DNA from: Rhodococcus qingshengii
GTDB taxonomy: Bacteria; Actinomycetota; Actinomycetes; Mycobacteriales; Mycobacteriaceae
Direction of reading: 5' to 3'
Length of the DNA stretch: 64,000 bases
NCBI RefSeq assembly: GCF_021025955.1
Contig: NZ_JAJNCL010000009.1
Coordinates: 186,001-250,000 of the forward strand
Part shown: in pieces, positions 23,225-34,228 of the stretch
Position numbering within the stretch: position 1 is the first letter of the stretch
Layout: each line of letters starts with the position of its first letter
Program-made: the position numbers and the translations under genes
The notes under the pieces: model-generated
Database searches by the model: none
What the model was told of the DNA's origin: nothing
What the model saw: the letters and a program-made list of their open reading frames with translations, nothing else

Positions 23225-24159
23225 AACGACTACACACACTCCTGGACGCAGGTGGACTGTACTTGCCGTTGCCCGGCGGCGGCGCGACGGCCGCACGATG
23301 GACCTCCCTGGCAGAACTCACTCGAGAGAACGTGGTCCTCGGCCGAATGGCCGAGGCTCACACCGACGCCGTCGCGATACTCACCGAACTCGACGGCCCC
23401 GATCCCGAACCGGGACAGCTGTGGGGCGTGTGGGCAGCCGAGCCACCCGAACCAGTCGTGAATGCATCTGAGCACGTGGGGATCTGGACGCTCACCGGTC
23501 GCAAGTTGTGGTGTTCGGGCGCTAACACCTGCACGCATGCACTGATCACCGCGTTGGTCGACGGTGTCCCCTCGCTCTTCGCGGTTGAGCTCGGACTACC
23601 TGGGGTACATCCCGTTCCCGATTCATGGAAGGCCGTTGGTATGGCCGAAAGCGACTCCAGCGCGGTCGACTTCGACATGGTTCCGGCAATACCGGTTGGC
23701 ACGGCAGGGGACTATCTGAGCCGGCCGGGGTTCTGGCACGGCGCGATAGGGGTGGCCGCATGCTGGTACGGCGGTGCGTGTGGAGTTGCAGATCCGTTGT
23801 ACGACAAGGCCGCAAGCAGCGAAGATCCCTATGTACTCGCGCACCTCGGTGCGGTCGACGCGGCGCTGGCCGCAGCGCGCAACGCGCTCGCAGTCGCGGC
23901 GGCGGAGATCGACGCCGACCCTTTCGACGAAGACGCCGAGGCCATGCAACGGGCACTGCGTGTGCGGGCAATCGTCGAACGCGCCGCCACCGAGACCCTG
24001 GATCGGGTGGGACGCGCTCTCGGGGCCGCACCGCTCTGCATGGACGCCGAGCATGCCGCCCGCGTCGCCGACCTCACCGTCTACTTGCGGCAGAGCCACG
24101 CCGAGAAGGATCACGCAGAACTGGGCCGGATTGCGGCTAAGGGGAAACGGCCGTGGTGA
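23221..24159 (+). CDS. Acyl-CoA dehydrogenase-like protein
   Basis: 312 residues, shorter than the usual 380-400. The middle domain is recognisable (GIWTLTGRKLWCSGANTCTHALITA, where a normal enzyme has GWxLNGxKxxxTxA) and the C-terminal helix bundle follows, ending in YLRQSHAEKDHAELGRIAA. The N-terminal helical domain is short. The catalytic Glu is not evident, so it may be inactive or use a different reaction. Overlaps both neighbours; the operon suggests action on an acyl or sugar-linked intermediate. Confidence 0.75.
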   Translation: MKRLHTLLDAGGLYLPLPGGGATAARWTSLAELTRENVVLGRMAEAHTDAVAILTELDGPDPEPGQLWGVWAAEPPEPVVNASEHVGIWTLTGRKLWCSGANTCTHALITALVDGVPSLFAVELGLPGVHPVPDSWKAVGMAESDSSAVDFDMVPAIPVGTAGDYLSRPGFWHGAIGVAACWYGGACGVADPLYDKAASSEDPYVLAHLGAVDAALAAARNALAVAAAEIDADPFDEDAEAMQRALRVRAIVERAATETLDRVGRALGAAPLCMDAEHAARVADLTVYLRQSHAEKDHAELGRIAAKGKRPW

Positions 24160-24911
24160 ACTCGAAACTGTTCGCGCAGAAGCCCGTCGACGACGGCGGC
24201 ACCCCCGAATCGACATGGCAGGCGTGGGGACGCAGTTTTCCGGAACTGGACCTCAGCGGGTGCTCGCGATTGATCGTCGTCGCTCCCCATCCTGACGACG
24301 AAATCCTCGGCCTGGGGGGAACCGCGCGCCTGGCAACACTTTCCGGCATCAATGTTCAAGTGGTGTCCGTTACCGATGGCGGCGCTTCACATCCCGACTC
24401 ACCGACGGTGACTCAGCCCGAGATGGAACAACTTCGACGGTCCGAGTCGGATCGAGCAGCGCGTGTGCTCGGAATTCCCACACCGGTTCGATTGAGCATC
24501 CCGGACGGGAGGATTGGCGAGAACCGGCGAGAGTTGACCGACCGCCTCAGCTCGATTCTCGGTGATTCCTCGGCCGATACTTGGTGCGCCTCGACGTGGC
24601 GCGGGGACGGCCACCCGGATCATGAAGCTACCGGGGACGCTGCGGCAAGGGCGTGCGCGGATACTGGAGCACGATTGATCGAGTACCCCATCTGGGCGTG
24701 GCATTGGGCCGCGCCGGATCATGCGGCAGTCCCGTGGGAACGAGTCAGAAGAGTGACCTTGCCGTCTGATGTTCAGGCTGCAAAATCTGCTGCTGCCCAA
24801 GAGTTCACATCACAGATCGCACCACTCTCCGATCACCCTGCGGATGCACCCATACTCCCCCGACACGTGATGGAACGCTTACTGCGACCGTACGAAACGG
24901 TGTTCGTATGA
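24153..24911 (+). CDS. PIG-L-family deacetylase
   Basis: 252 residues. The zinc-binding signature VVAPHPDDEILGLGG (His and Asp-Asp) is complete, and the later His is in TWRGDGHPDHEATGDAA. Family members remove acetyl from N-acetylglucosamine-type sugars (for example in mycothiol or GPI synthesis). GTG at 24153 or the next GTG codon overlaps the stop of the ACAD-like gene. It should act on the sugar added by the co-encoded transferase (inference). Confidence 0.92.
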   Translation: MVNSKLFAQKPVDDGGTPESTWQAWGRSFPELDLSGCSRLIVVAPHPDDEILGLGGTARLATLSGINVQVVSVTDGGASHPDSPTVTQPEMEQLRRSESDRAARVLGIPTPVRLSIPDGRIGENRRELTDRLSSILGDSSADTWCASTWRGDGHPDHEATGDAAARACADTGARLIEYPIWAWHWAAPDHAAVPWERVRRVTLPSDVQAAKSAAAQEFTSQIAPLSDHPADAPILPRHVMERLLRPYETVFV

Positions 24912-25522
24912 CCGATCGTGAACTTCCCGCGGACTACTTCGCCAAGATGTATGCCGCACAATCCGATCCATGGGACTTCGAATCTCGTTGGTACGAGCAG
25001 CGAAAATACGCGCTCAGTATCGCGATGCTCCCGAAACCCCGATACCGTCGCGCGTTCGAACCTGGGTGCTCGATCGGGGTCCTCACCGAGAAATTGGCCG
25101 AGCGCTGCGACAGCGTTCTCGCCACCGACATCGTCCCGGCCGCATTCGAGAGTGCTCGTGCGCGGCTTGCCGGTCGCGACGCCGAATTCCGCCTCTGGGC
25201 TTTGGGTGACGACTGGCCCGGCGAGACCTTCGACCTCGTCGTCATCAGCGAGGTCGGCTATTACCTGACCTTCGACAAACTCGTCGACGCAATGCTGCAG
25301 GTCGTCGAGCATCTCGAGCCTGGCGGCACTCTGCTGTGTGCCCACTGGCGCCACGTCGTACCGGAGTATCCGCAGAACGGTGACGCCGTTCATTCGGCTG
25401 TGCGCCAGACGCCGGGGTTGGCGCAGTTCGCGTCGTACCAGGACGAGGACGTGCTGATCGACGTCTTCGTGAAGGGTCCGCCGTCACCACCGTCGGTAGC
25501 TCGTTCCGAAGGTCTGATCTAG
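24908..25522 (+). CDS. SAM-dependent methyltransferase (NodS-like)
   Basis: 204 residues, ATG overlapping the PIG-L stop (ATGA). Motif I appears as RAFEPGCSIGVLTEKLAERC and motif II as FDLVVISEVGYYL. YFAKMYAAQSDPWDFESRWYEQRKY at the start is typical of NodS-like N-methyltransferases that act on a deacetylated amino sugar. That fits with the deacetylase just upstream: deacetylate, then N-methylate or otherwise modify. Last gene of the operon; a strong hairpin follows. Confidence 0.9.
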   Translation: MTDRELPADYFAKMYAAQSDPWDFESRWYEQRKYALSIAMLPKPRYRRAFEPGCSIGVLTEKLAERCDSVLATDIVPAAFESARARLAGRDAEFRLWALGDDWPGETFDLVVISEVGYYLTFDKLVDAMLQVVEHLEPGGTLLCAHWRHVVPEYPQNGDAVHSAVRQTPGLAQFASYQDEDVLIDVFVKGPPSPPSVARSEGLI

Positions 25523-25529
25523 AACACCT

Positions 25530-25569
25530 GTGCGCGGTTGAGGAGCGCGGGGACTCCTCAACCACGCAC
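25530..25569. terminator. Shared bidirectional terminator
   Basis: 16-base arms GTGCGCGGTTGAGGAG and CTCCTCAACCACGCAC with one mismatch and an eight-base loop. It lies eight bases after the methyltransferase stop and just before the convergent tatA-like stop, so it can serve both operons. Confidence 0.85.
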
Positions 25570-25574
25570 GGAGG

Positions 25575-25751
25575 TCAGTCTCGCTTCTCCAACGCGAGGT
25601 CCGTATCCGAGTGCAGTTCACCGACTTCGGTCTTGAGGATCCGCATCGACCGACCGAGGCCGCGGGCGGCGTCCGGCAGCTTCTTCGAACCGAACAGCAC
25701 CACGAGCACTACTGCGACGATCGCCCAGTGGGTCGGGCTGAGCGCGCCCAT
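25575..25751 (-). CDS. tatA: TatA/E-family twin-arginine translocase subunit
   Basis: 58 residues, beginning [27 protein letters not shown]: one short transmembrane helix, the [20 protein letters not shown] amphipathic helix with the essential Phe-Gly, then a charged tail. TatA oligomers form the export pore for folded proteins. Its ATG shares a base with the stop of the RidA gene (TGATG). It is far from tatC and clearly belongs to an operon whose first gene encodes a Tat substrate, so a private TatA is likely. Confidence 0.92.
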   Translation of the reverse strand: MGALSPTHWAIVAVVLVVLFGSKKLPDAARGLGRSMRILKTEVGELHSDTDLALEKRD

Positions 25752-26422
25752 CAGGCGGGTTCCTTGCCCTCGGGGTACACCGCGTCGACCTCTACCTCGA
25801 CGAGCCAACCGGCCACCGGCAGTCCCGCAACCTCCAGCGCGAAGCGGGTCGGCCGGGCACTGTTGCGTTCGATCGGAGCGATCGGCTCGGCAGTGCCCAT
25901 CGGCACCAACTCCGTGTCACCCGTGTCAAGATTGGTATTGGCGAAGAACTGGCGGTACGCGCGATTCCATCCGGTGTAGTCGGCCTTGTCCGATCCCGGC
26001 GCGTTGTCGAGGAAGACGCGCATCGTCACGACGTCTTCTAGACTCAATCCCTGTGCTTCGAGGTTGTCGCGGATCTTCTTGAGTACGTTGATGCCCTGCG
26101 CCTCGGTGACGGTGACACCGGCCGGCAGAACACCGCCGGAGAACTGACCGTCGATGTACGACTCCGGCGATCCTTCCGGCGCCGCCTTGTTTCCTGCCGA
26201 CGGGCCGATGCCGCTGGTCTTGTAGATCGCGGTGTCACCGCCGATCGCGACGCCCTGAGCGATCATCGGGTTTGCCTGCCCCGCTTCGAGAATCGATTTG
26301 GAGACGAACGAACTCGATGTGGTCTCGGCGTCCGCCTCGTCAGACGAGCAGGCCGTGGCGAACCCCAGTAGCGCAGTGGCGGCAAATGCCGCTGCAAGGA
26401 CCTTGGTGCTGCGAGAATTCAT
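25751..26422 (-). CDS. RidA-family lipoprotein (exported imine deaminase-like)
   Basis: 223 residues. A lipoprotein signal peptide ends in LLGFATAC, with Cys25 as the lipidation site. The RidA/YjgF fold follows (about 45-220), with [22 protein letters not shown] and a [15 protein letters not shown] stretch holding the arginine that binds the substrate in RidA. RidA normally hydrolyses reactive imines in the cytosol; an exported, lipid-anchored copy beside a Tat-exported amine oxidase suggests imine clearance outside the membrane (inference). Overlaps tatA downstream. Confidence 0.85.
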   Translation of the reverse strand: MNSRSTKVLAAAFAATALLGFATACSSDEADAETTSSSFVSKSILEAGQANPMIAQGVAIGGDTAIYKTSGIGPSAGNKAAPEGSPESYIDGQFSGGVLPAGVTVTEAQGINVLKKIRDNLEAQGLSLEDVVTMRVFLDNAPGSDKADYTGWNRAYRQFFANTNLDTGDTELVPMGTAEPIAPIERNSARPTRFALEVAGLPVAGWLVEVEVDAVYPEGKEPA

Positions 26423-26461
26423 GATTGGACCTCCAGAAAAAGTGATGGAAAACGAAGCACG

Positions 26462-28252
<1,791 letters not shown>

Positions 28253-28280
28253 TTACAGAACCGGACTAGCGTGACGCGAC

Positions 28281-29792
28281 ATGTCCGCTCTCACCGAAGC
28301 TATCGCGCGGTCGTTCACCACGCGCGAGAAGCAGCCCCCGGCGCGATCACCGCTGCGCGCGTTGGGCCGTCGGCAACTCTCGGGCGCCGAAGTGCTGGCC
28401 CAGTCGGTGGCAACCACCGCCCCTGCTGTGTCGATGGTCGTTCTGCCCGTCACCATGCTGACACACGGCCGATTGTTGAGCGGGATGATCACCATCATCG
28501 CGGCCACCGTGCTGGTGACACTCATCGCTTTCTGCGTTTCGCAGTTCACGCGCCGAATGGCAGCATCGGGCGGGCTGCACAGCTTCGTCTTTCGTGGCCT
28601 GGGCACCCGGGCAGCATTGACCACCGGCACCGCCATGCTGGTCAAGTACGTCGGCAGCGCGGTGATGACGCTCTATCACGGAGGACAGGCCGCAATCGCA
28701 TTGCTCGGCTTCGCGGGTGTGCACGTGGACAAGACTTTTCACGTCATCGCGCTCTATCTGGGGATAGCCCTGCTGATTCTCGGCGCCCTCGTTCGAAGTG
28801 TCAGATTTGCCGCTCTCGCGATCCTCGTCGTCGAAAGCTGTTCACTTCTGTTCATCGTCGGGCTCATGATTCTGGGCGGTTCCGGAAGTCAACAAGCACA
28901 GATCGTTCCGCCCACCTCCGGCCACGGGCTGTTACTCACCGCCCTGGCTGCCGTGTTCGCTCTCGCCGGATTCGAGAGCGCGGCCTTCTTCGGCCCCGAA
29001 GCTCGTCGTCCGCTGGTAACCGTCACCCGCACAGTCCTTCTCACACCAATCATCTGTGGATCGCTCTTCATCTTTGCGGGCTGGGCCGCTTGGTCGGGAC
29101 GTAGCGACACCCTCGTCAACGCCTATCTCCACGGAACAGCGACGGGTGTGAGTCCAGGTGTCGTCATCGCGCTCAACGTCGGTCTGGGGTGCTCGTGGCT
29201 GGCGTCGTCGATGGCGTCGTCCAATGCTGCGTCGCGTCTGGTCTACTCGTTCGGCGTCGAACGCCTACTCCCCCGCCGGTTCGCCTCGGTTCACAGCGCA
29301 TTTCGCACGCCCTACTTCGCATTGACTACCGTGGTCTGCACCGTCCTGCTGGGCGGCGGAACCTTTGCCGTACTCGGGCGCGGAGAAATCTTCGACGACG
29401 TTCGACTGACTGTTCGCGGCGCCGTCATCGTGGCCTATGCACTGACGGCGATCGCATCCGTTGTCTTCCTGACACGGATCGGCGAGCACACTCCCGGCGT
29501 TCTCGCGGCCGCGTCGTGTGGAAGTGGCGCCGGCGCGATAGTCCTCAGTTACCTGGTTTATGCCAACACGATCGACCACGCGTACGTTGCACCGATCGCT
29601 GTGCTGGTGATCCTGACCTCGGGCACGCTCTGGCAGTTCTACCTGCGACGCCGAAGCCCCAAAAGTCTGCTGCACGTCGGAGCTTTCGACAGTCCCGAAA
29701 CCGAGGACGTACTACCAGGAGCTGGGGTATTCGCCACCGACGCAGCCGGAAACATCGTGCTGGTGGGCGAGCCGACTGCCGGCGCCCGCTGA
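28281..29792 (+). CDS. APC-superfamily amino acid/amine permease
   Basis: 503 residues, about twelve hydrophobic segments. The early conserved stretch LSGAEVLAQSVATTAPAV matches amino acid and polyamine transporters of this superfamily, and LAGFESAAFFGPEARRP is the usual consensus region in helix 6. C-terminal tail of about 60 residues is polar. It is divergent from the amine oxidase gene and overlaps the IclR gene by one base (TGATG), so it is probably the transporter for the same substrate class. Confidence 0.9.
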   Translation: MSALTEAIARSFTTREKQPPARSPLRALGRRQLSGAEVLAQSVATTAPAVSMVVLPVTMLTHGRLLSGMITIIAATVLVTLIAFCVSQFTRRMAASGGLHSFVFRGLGTRAALTTGTAMLVKYVGSAVMTLYHGGQAAIALLGFAGVHVDKTFHVIALYLGIALLILGALVRSVRFAALAILVVESCSLLFIVGLMILGGSGSQQAQIVPPTSGHGLLLTALAAVFALAGFESAAFFGPEARRPLVTVTRTVLLTPIICGSLFIFAGWAAWSGRSDTLVNAYLHGTATGVSPGVVIALNVGLGCSWLASSMASSNAASRLVYSFGVERLLPRRFASVHSAFRTPYFALTTVVCTVLLGGGTFAVLGRGEIFDDVRLTVRGAVIVAYALTAIASVVFLTRIGEHTPGVLAAASCGSGAGAIVLSYLVYANTIDHAYVAPIAVLVILTSGTLWQFYLRRRSPKSLLHVGAFDSPETEDVLPGAGVFATDAAGNIVLVGEPTAGAR

Positions 29793-30544
29793 TGGTGGGC
29801 CGACCACGCGACCTCGGTGGGCACGAACCCCGAGCGGTTCAGCGCGCCCTCGCCCTGCTCGAGTCGGCGGCCAGGCTGGGATCGGGAGCCACCGCCAAGG
29901 ACATTGCCGCCCTGGCCGACATCCCACCTGCCACTGCGTACCGGTTGCTCAACATCCTTGTCGCCGACGGTTACCTGGTTCGGATCGCCGACCTCTCCGG
30001 CTTCGCGCTGGGCCGACGCACCCGTGAATTGGCCGGGGCTGCCGCCGAACCCACCCCCGTCGACAATTCGGTGCTCCTCGAAGAACTCCGCGAACAGCTA
30101 CGGTTCGGCGTCTACCTCGCGTCGTTTGCAGAGAACAGAATTCGACTGGTCGATCGCGATCCCGACCATGAGCTCAGCGGCGAACGGACGCTGGTCACAG
30201 CCGTTCACGCGTCGGCTATCGGGAAGCTGCTCCTCGCCAGCCGACCCGAGTTGGCCGAGGCCCCATTGCGAAAGGTCACCGCACACACCATCACCGACGG
30301 CGACCAGTTGGAACTCGAACTCTCTCGGATCCGGCGCGGCGAGCCTGCCCGTGAGGTCGACGAGATTCGTGTCGGACGCTCCGCCGTCGCCGTCCCGATC
30401 CACGACGCGGAAAGGTGTGTCGTCGGCGCCTTGGCTGCGATAGGTCCGACCGGCAGACTTTCCGTCGACGACGCAGAACTTGTGGCGCTCTTGCGGGAGT
30501 ACGCGGAACGCATCGTTGCACCGACGATGTCGAAGGCAAGCTGA
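29792..30544 (+). CDS. IclR-family transcriptional regulator
   Basis: 250 residues. N-terminal winged helix (AVQRALALLESAARLGSGATAKDIAALADIPPATAYRLLNIL) and C-terminal effector domain (HASAIGKLLLASRPEL, AVPIHDAERCVVGALAAIGP). IclR proteins sense a small molecule and usually control an adjacent catabolic operon, here most likely the divergent oxidase/RidA/TatA operon and its own permease. Start at 29792 overlaps the permease stop. It ends four bases before the convergent hydrolase stop. Confidence 0.93.
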   Translation: MVGRPRDLGGHEPRAVQRALALLESAARLGSGATAKDIAALADIPPATAYRLLNILVADGYLVRIADLSGFALGRRTRELAGAAAEPTPVDNSVLLEELREQLRFGVYLASFAENRIRLVDRDPDHELSGERTLVTAVHASAIGKLLLASRPELAEAPLRKVTAHTITDGDQLELELSRIRRGEPAREVDEIRVGRSAVAVPIHDAERCVVGALAAIGPTGRLSVDDAELVALLREYAERIVAPTMSKAS

Positions 30545-30547
30545 AAA

Positions 30548-32077
30548 TCAGAGGCCGAAAACACGTTTGGCGAAGCCGAGATGCTCGTCAGCCCAGCCGA
30601 TGACGCCGAGCGTGGAATCGAGATTCTGCGGCGGAGTGCGCACCAAGGTGTCGCGTCGGACGAGACGGTCGAAATCGACCTGCACGCGGTCGAACTGGAC
30701 TCCGGCCGTGACCATGATGTTCGCCAGTTCTTGCGCCATCACCCCGTACGCGACTGTCGTGGGATGAACGCCGTCGAGCGAGAAGAGTCCGCCCGAAGCG
30801 CGACCACCGTGACCGTCGGCGGAGAGGAACAGCGAGTCCGGCACGGGTAGCAGGTCGGTCAGTGCCTTGGCGAGGGGGTACGGCGTCCACCATGACGGCC
30901 GCGCATTGACGTCGGTGACGTAGCGCCGTGAAGCCACGCGCTCGAGCAACCCGGCAATATCGCAGAGGTACCAGTCCTTCCCTACTCGACGGGCGTTTGC
31001 GACTGCCTGCTCGATACCGTCGTTGTACATGTCGATTGCGGTATCGACGGCCCACGCCTGCGCGCCGTTGATATGTTGATCGCGTTGTGGGTCGAAGTCT
31101 GTGTCACGCACCCACGGTCGCGCGTAATACGGGAAGTACCGTGATCCGATTTCGATCTTGCCGCCGAGCCCGTGGGCGATCGGTGCGATGGTCACGTGTG
31201 GGACGGTGCAGAGGATGACGTGCTGCGCGTTGATCTTCCGGATCGCGGCGAGCACCTCGGCATACTCCGACGCGAAGTGCTCGGGCTGCCACACCGTGTA
31301 GTCGCGCTTACCGTCCGGGTCACGGAAGTTGTTGCCGCTCCACTCTACTCGGAGTTCGGTGACGGTGCGGAGCGCGTTGTTGGCACCAAGGAAGACGATC
31401 AGAGTTTCGATGCCCTCCTTGCCCAACTCCGCTGCTGCGTCGAACGCCGTCATGCGCTTCTCGGCGTCGGAGCCTCGCGGCAGAACCCGCAGTGCGGCGC
31501 GCTCACCGTTGTTCTCGACGATCTGGCTGATCAAATCGTCGTGCGGTTGGCGAAGAGCATCCTCACAGCCCTGCGCCGTCTTGGTCAGAGCGTCACGAAG
31601 ATCCCACCCGTACACCGAGAGGTTGTGGTTGATTGCCGAGAACGTCGGCGCTTCGCTGCCCGGTCCGCGTTCCCAGTAGTCCTCCACCTGGTCCGTGAAC
31701 GCACGTGCAGCGAAGAGTGCGAGCGGAACCTCCCAGAGGTCGAGCCGTGGGCCGAAGCGCTCCTCGAGGGTGCGGAGCAACAGTTCGATGTTGAGCGGAA
31801 GCCCGCCCGGGCCGCCGTAACGGGGAAAGCGGAACTGGTCGAGCCCGCCCAACTGATGAGCAATGATCGCCGGATACGACAGATCGGTATTGAAGATCGC
31901 CCCGCTCTGAAATCCCTGCGACAGCGAATCGCCGATGACCACCAACCGGTGGGGAGCATCGCCCCCAGGCGGAACTACCGGAATCCCCACCGTGGGATCG
32001 AACTGCGGAACCCTGGGTCCGCCGGCGGCCGCGGCCACGACGTCGTCGGGAGTATCGGATGGAAGTTCCATGCCCAA
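30548..32077 (-). CDS. SGNH/GDSL-type hydrolase
   Basis: 509 residues, no signal peptide and no membrane helix. Block I is VVIGDSLSQGFQSG (catalytic Ser), a GANN block holds the position of the GxND motif, and DGVHPT provides the Asp and His. It probably hydrolyses an ester or amide; the large size, with long insertions between the blocks, is unusual for the family (200-300 residues). Substrate not predictable. Start MGMELPSD; a second ATG two codons on is possible. Confidence 0.85.
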   Translation of the reverse strand: MGMELPSDTPDDVVAAAAGGPRVPQFDPTVGIPVVPPGGDAPHRLVVIGDSLSQGFQSGAIFNTDLSYPAIIAHQLGGLDQFRFPRYGGPGGLPLNIELLLRTLEERFGPRLDLWEVPLALFAARAFTDQVEDYWERGPGSEAPTFSAINHNLSVYGWDLRDALTKTAQGCEDALRQPHDDLISQIVENNGERAALRVLPRGSDAEKRMTAFDAAAELGKEGIETLIVFLGANNALRTVTELRVEWSGNNFRDPDGKRDYTVWQPEHFASEYAEVLAAIRKINAQHVILCTVPHVTIAPIAHGLGGKIEIGSRYFPYYARPWVRDTDFDPQRDQHINGAQAWAVDTAIDMYNDGIEQAVANARRVGKDWYLCDIAGLLERVASRRYVTDVNARPSWWTPYPLAKALTDLLPVPDSLFLSADGHGGRASGGLFSLDGVHPTTVAYGVMAQELANIMVTAGVQFDRVQVDFDRLVRRDTLVRTPPQNLDSTLGVIGWADEHLGFAKRVFGL

Positions 32078-32102
32078 CTCACCTCCGGAAAAGTCCAGCT
32101 GG

Positions 32103-32360
32103 TCAGCTGATCAGTGGTGGCTTACGCCGATCGGCGTTGGCCTGATCCGATTGCTTCTCGATCGACCTGACAACCTCGTCGGCCCACTGTTGATTTCGCC
32201 CGTCGAACTCTGCGCGGTCCCGCCGCGCGATACCGCGTCCGACCAGGATGGCAATCGGAATGGAACACACGACCCATACGAGTAGTACGCCACCGACAAT
32301 CCACCACATAACCAGTAATTGTGCCCGATTCGACGACTGTTGTGCTCCAGGTCGAAACAT
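32103..32360 (-). CDS. Small membrane protein
   Basis: 85 residues as listed; an ATG at 32309 would give 68 residues starting MWWIVGGVLLVWVVC, which matches a membrane protein better. One transmembrane helix, then a long charged helix RRDRAEFDGRNQQWADEVVR. Neither start has a convincing ribosome-binding site. Same strand as the hydrolase downstream and the membrane gene upstream. No family recognised. Confidence 0.55.
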   Translation of the reverse strand: MFRPGAQQSSNRAQLLVMWWIVGGVLLVWVVCSIPIAILVGRGIARRDRAEFDGRNQQWADEVVRSIEKQSDQANADRRKPPLIS

Positions 32361-32400
32361 CTGTCCGAATCGTGGCGGTCAATCCAGATGAGCGTGCAGG

Positions 32401-32685
32401 TCAGAAACGGTCTGCGTCGACGGTTTCACGGACTTTACGAACCTGATTCCATCCCCGGACGGCGATGCCGAAGGCAACAAGCGACATCAGATCCGAGACC
32501 GTCAAACCGTGTTCCCTGTTCAACGACCACAAGACCTGACCTTCCATCGGTCCATTGAAGAACAGCCACGCCACCCCTGCACAGGCGGTCGCAACAACAC
32601 TGGCTTTCGACGGCTTCATCAAACACACGGTGCTGGTCACGAACAACAAGTTCATGAAAACCAGACCGTAGAAAATTCCGATCAT
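32401..32685 (-). CDS. Small membrane protein
   Basis: 94 residues with hydrophobic segments at about 2-22, 28-46 and 66-78. The ATG follows a GGGGG-rich site. It sits 25 bases from the stop of dcd on the same strand and probably shares its transcript. No family recognised. Confidence 0.6.
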   Translation of the reverse strand: MIGIFYGLVFMNLLFVTSTVCLMKPSKASVVATACAGVAWLFFNGPMEGQVLWSLNREHGLTVSDLMSLVAFGIAVRGWNQVRKVRETVDADRF

Positions 32686-32710
32686 GCGACTCCCCCCGAA
32701 GCTCGTTCGT

Positions 32711-33280
32711 TCAGCTGCGGTTGAAGTTCAGGTACGCCTTCGACGGTGTCGGGCCGCGCTGGCCCTGGTACTTGGATCCGGCCTCGGAGCTTCCGTACGG
32801 GAACTCTGCAGCGCTCGAGAGCTTGAGCAGGCAGAGCTGTCCGATCTTCATTCCCGGCCAGAGCGTGATCGGCAGGTTTGCGACATTGGACAGCTCGAGT
32901 GTGATGTGGCCGCTGAATCCCGGGTCGATGAAACCGGCGGTCGAGTGCGTCAACAGGCCGAGGCGCCCGAGGCTCGACTTACCTTCGAGGCGACCGGCCA
33001 GGTCGTTCGGTAGTGAGCACACTTCGAGAGTCGAACCGAGAACGAACTCGCCGGGATGAAGCACAAACGGCTCGCCCTCTGCCGGTTCGACCAGGCTGGT
33101 CAACTCGTCCTGGCGAAGTGCCGGGTCGATGTGCGTGTACCGCGTGTTGTTGAAAACCCGAAACAGACCGTCCAGGCGCACGTCGACGCTCGACGGTTGC
33201 ACCATGGAATCGTCGAAAGGGTCGATACCCAGACGTCCAACGGAGATTTCGGCACGGATGTCACGATCGGAGAGCAGCAC
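32711..33280 (-). CDS. dcd: dCTP deaminase
   Basis: 189 residues. Converts dCTP to dUTP, or in mycobacterial-type bifunctional enzymes directly to dUMP. Start [19 protein letters not shown] is diagnostic, followed by PSSVDVRLD, the [14 protein letters not shown] substrate loop with catalytic residues, and [20 protein letters not shown]. Normal length. Cytosolic, pyrimidine nucleotide metabolism. Upstream of this start (33281-33584) the tRNA-Gly gene is divergent. Confidence 0.97.
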   Translation of the reverse strand: MLLSDRDIRAEISVGRLGIDPFDDSMVQPSSVDVRLDGLFRVFNNTRYTHIDPALRQDELTSLVEPAEGEPFVLHPGEFVLGSTLEVCSLPNDLAGRLEGKSSLGRLGLLTHSTAGFIDPGFSGHITLELSNVANLPITLWPGMKIGQLCLLKLSSAAEFPYGSSEAGSKYQGQRGPTPSKAYLNFNRS

Positions 33281-33584
33281 AGGTAGAGGTTACCGGTTCC
33301 GCGGGCAGTGCCGACCCATCGCCGGGGCGATCACATTGCGGTGACGAAGCGCGATGGGTGAGTTCGGGACTCCCCCGCCGTGCCCCTGCCTCACATTGCC
33401 TCGAGCTATCCATACCGAAAGGCTCTCCCGCGCAGAACTTGTGGACAAAACATCCACCAATCGTACCGACTTCGACACGCGCCATCTGATCAATGACAGC
33501 CAGGGACACGCTGCTTGAGAGCTCGTCTGATAATGTTCGGAACGCACGTTGGTCGGCGGTGAAAACACGCCCGGTCGCTGCGAC
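33281..33584. other. Divergent intergenic region between dcd and tRNA-Gly
   Basis: 304 bases. It should contain the promoters for dcd and for the tRNA, but no confident -35/-10 pair is visible. A TAATGT at 33529-33534 may be part of a -10 for the tRNA. No coding sequence seen. Confidence 0.4.
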
Positions 33585-33658
33585 GCCGATGTAGTTCAAT
33601 GGTAGAACATCAGCTTCCCAAGCTGAATACGCGGGTTCGATTCCCGTCATCGGCTCCA
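33585..33658 (+). tRNA. tRNA-Gly (anticodon CCC)
   Basis: 74 bases with encoded CCA. Acceptor arms GCCGATG and CATCGGC pair perfectly; D-loop AGTTCAATGGTAGAAC; anticodon stem TCAGC/GCTGA with loop TTCCCAA, anticodon CCC; T-arm GCGGG-TTCGATT-CCCGT. The 3' end of this gene borders the accessory region and is a plausible integration site. Confidence 0.97.
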
Positions 33659-34228
33659 CAGATTCTCCGCAGTTCAGAGCCCTTTTTCGGGGTAGCGCAC
33701 TTCGCTTGTTTGGGTCCCAAATCCTGTGACAGGTACACCGCAGGTACACAACCTCCTCCATTCAGTGATCAGTCAATCTGAATCCAACGCCAATGGGGGT
33801 GCTAGAGGACCGCGTCTCTGAATTCTGCAGTTCATTGATGCCGTCCGACAGGTCGTCACCCGGCCTAAATCGGTGTCCATTGCTGTGCTGGCGCCGCAGC
33901 ATCAGGGTCCGATACGAGTGATGACGCAGGGCCCCTCAGCAGGTGTTCGTCACCAATTGCCCCTCGCGCATTGGTGGCAGTTCCTCGGCTCTCACATCAG
34001 CAGTTGCTCGGCTTGGCTCGTGGCCAAGGGCATCTGGGATGACAGAACGCACGTAAACGACAGTCGCGGGAACTCGGTGAACTCGGCATCCGTCAAAAGC
34101 TCCTGCGCCGTAAAGGTTGTTCTCTTCCGCCTCGCGGAAAGGGTTCCTGGTCATGTCTTCTCATCGGTGGAAGTACCTGCACATTCCACCCCCGACGACA
34201 ATCCGTCCTGTGCAACTTCGCTGCCACG
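33659..34228. other. Gene-poor start of the accessory region beside the tRNA
   Basis: 570 bases without a clear gene. Just after the tRNA lie CAGGTACAC twice (33732 and 33743) in the kind of direct-repeat context found at integrase-recognised tRNA ends. A 72-codon minus-strand frame (33936-34154) starting MTRNPFREAEENN has a weak GAGAAG site and may be a remnant. No integrase gene is visible in the window and no second copy of the tRNA 3' end was found. Confidence 0.45.

Noticed and set aside
31172..32110. 312-codon plus-strand open frame
   Set aside because: Antisense to the SGNH hydrolase, which has all catalytic blocks.
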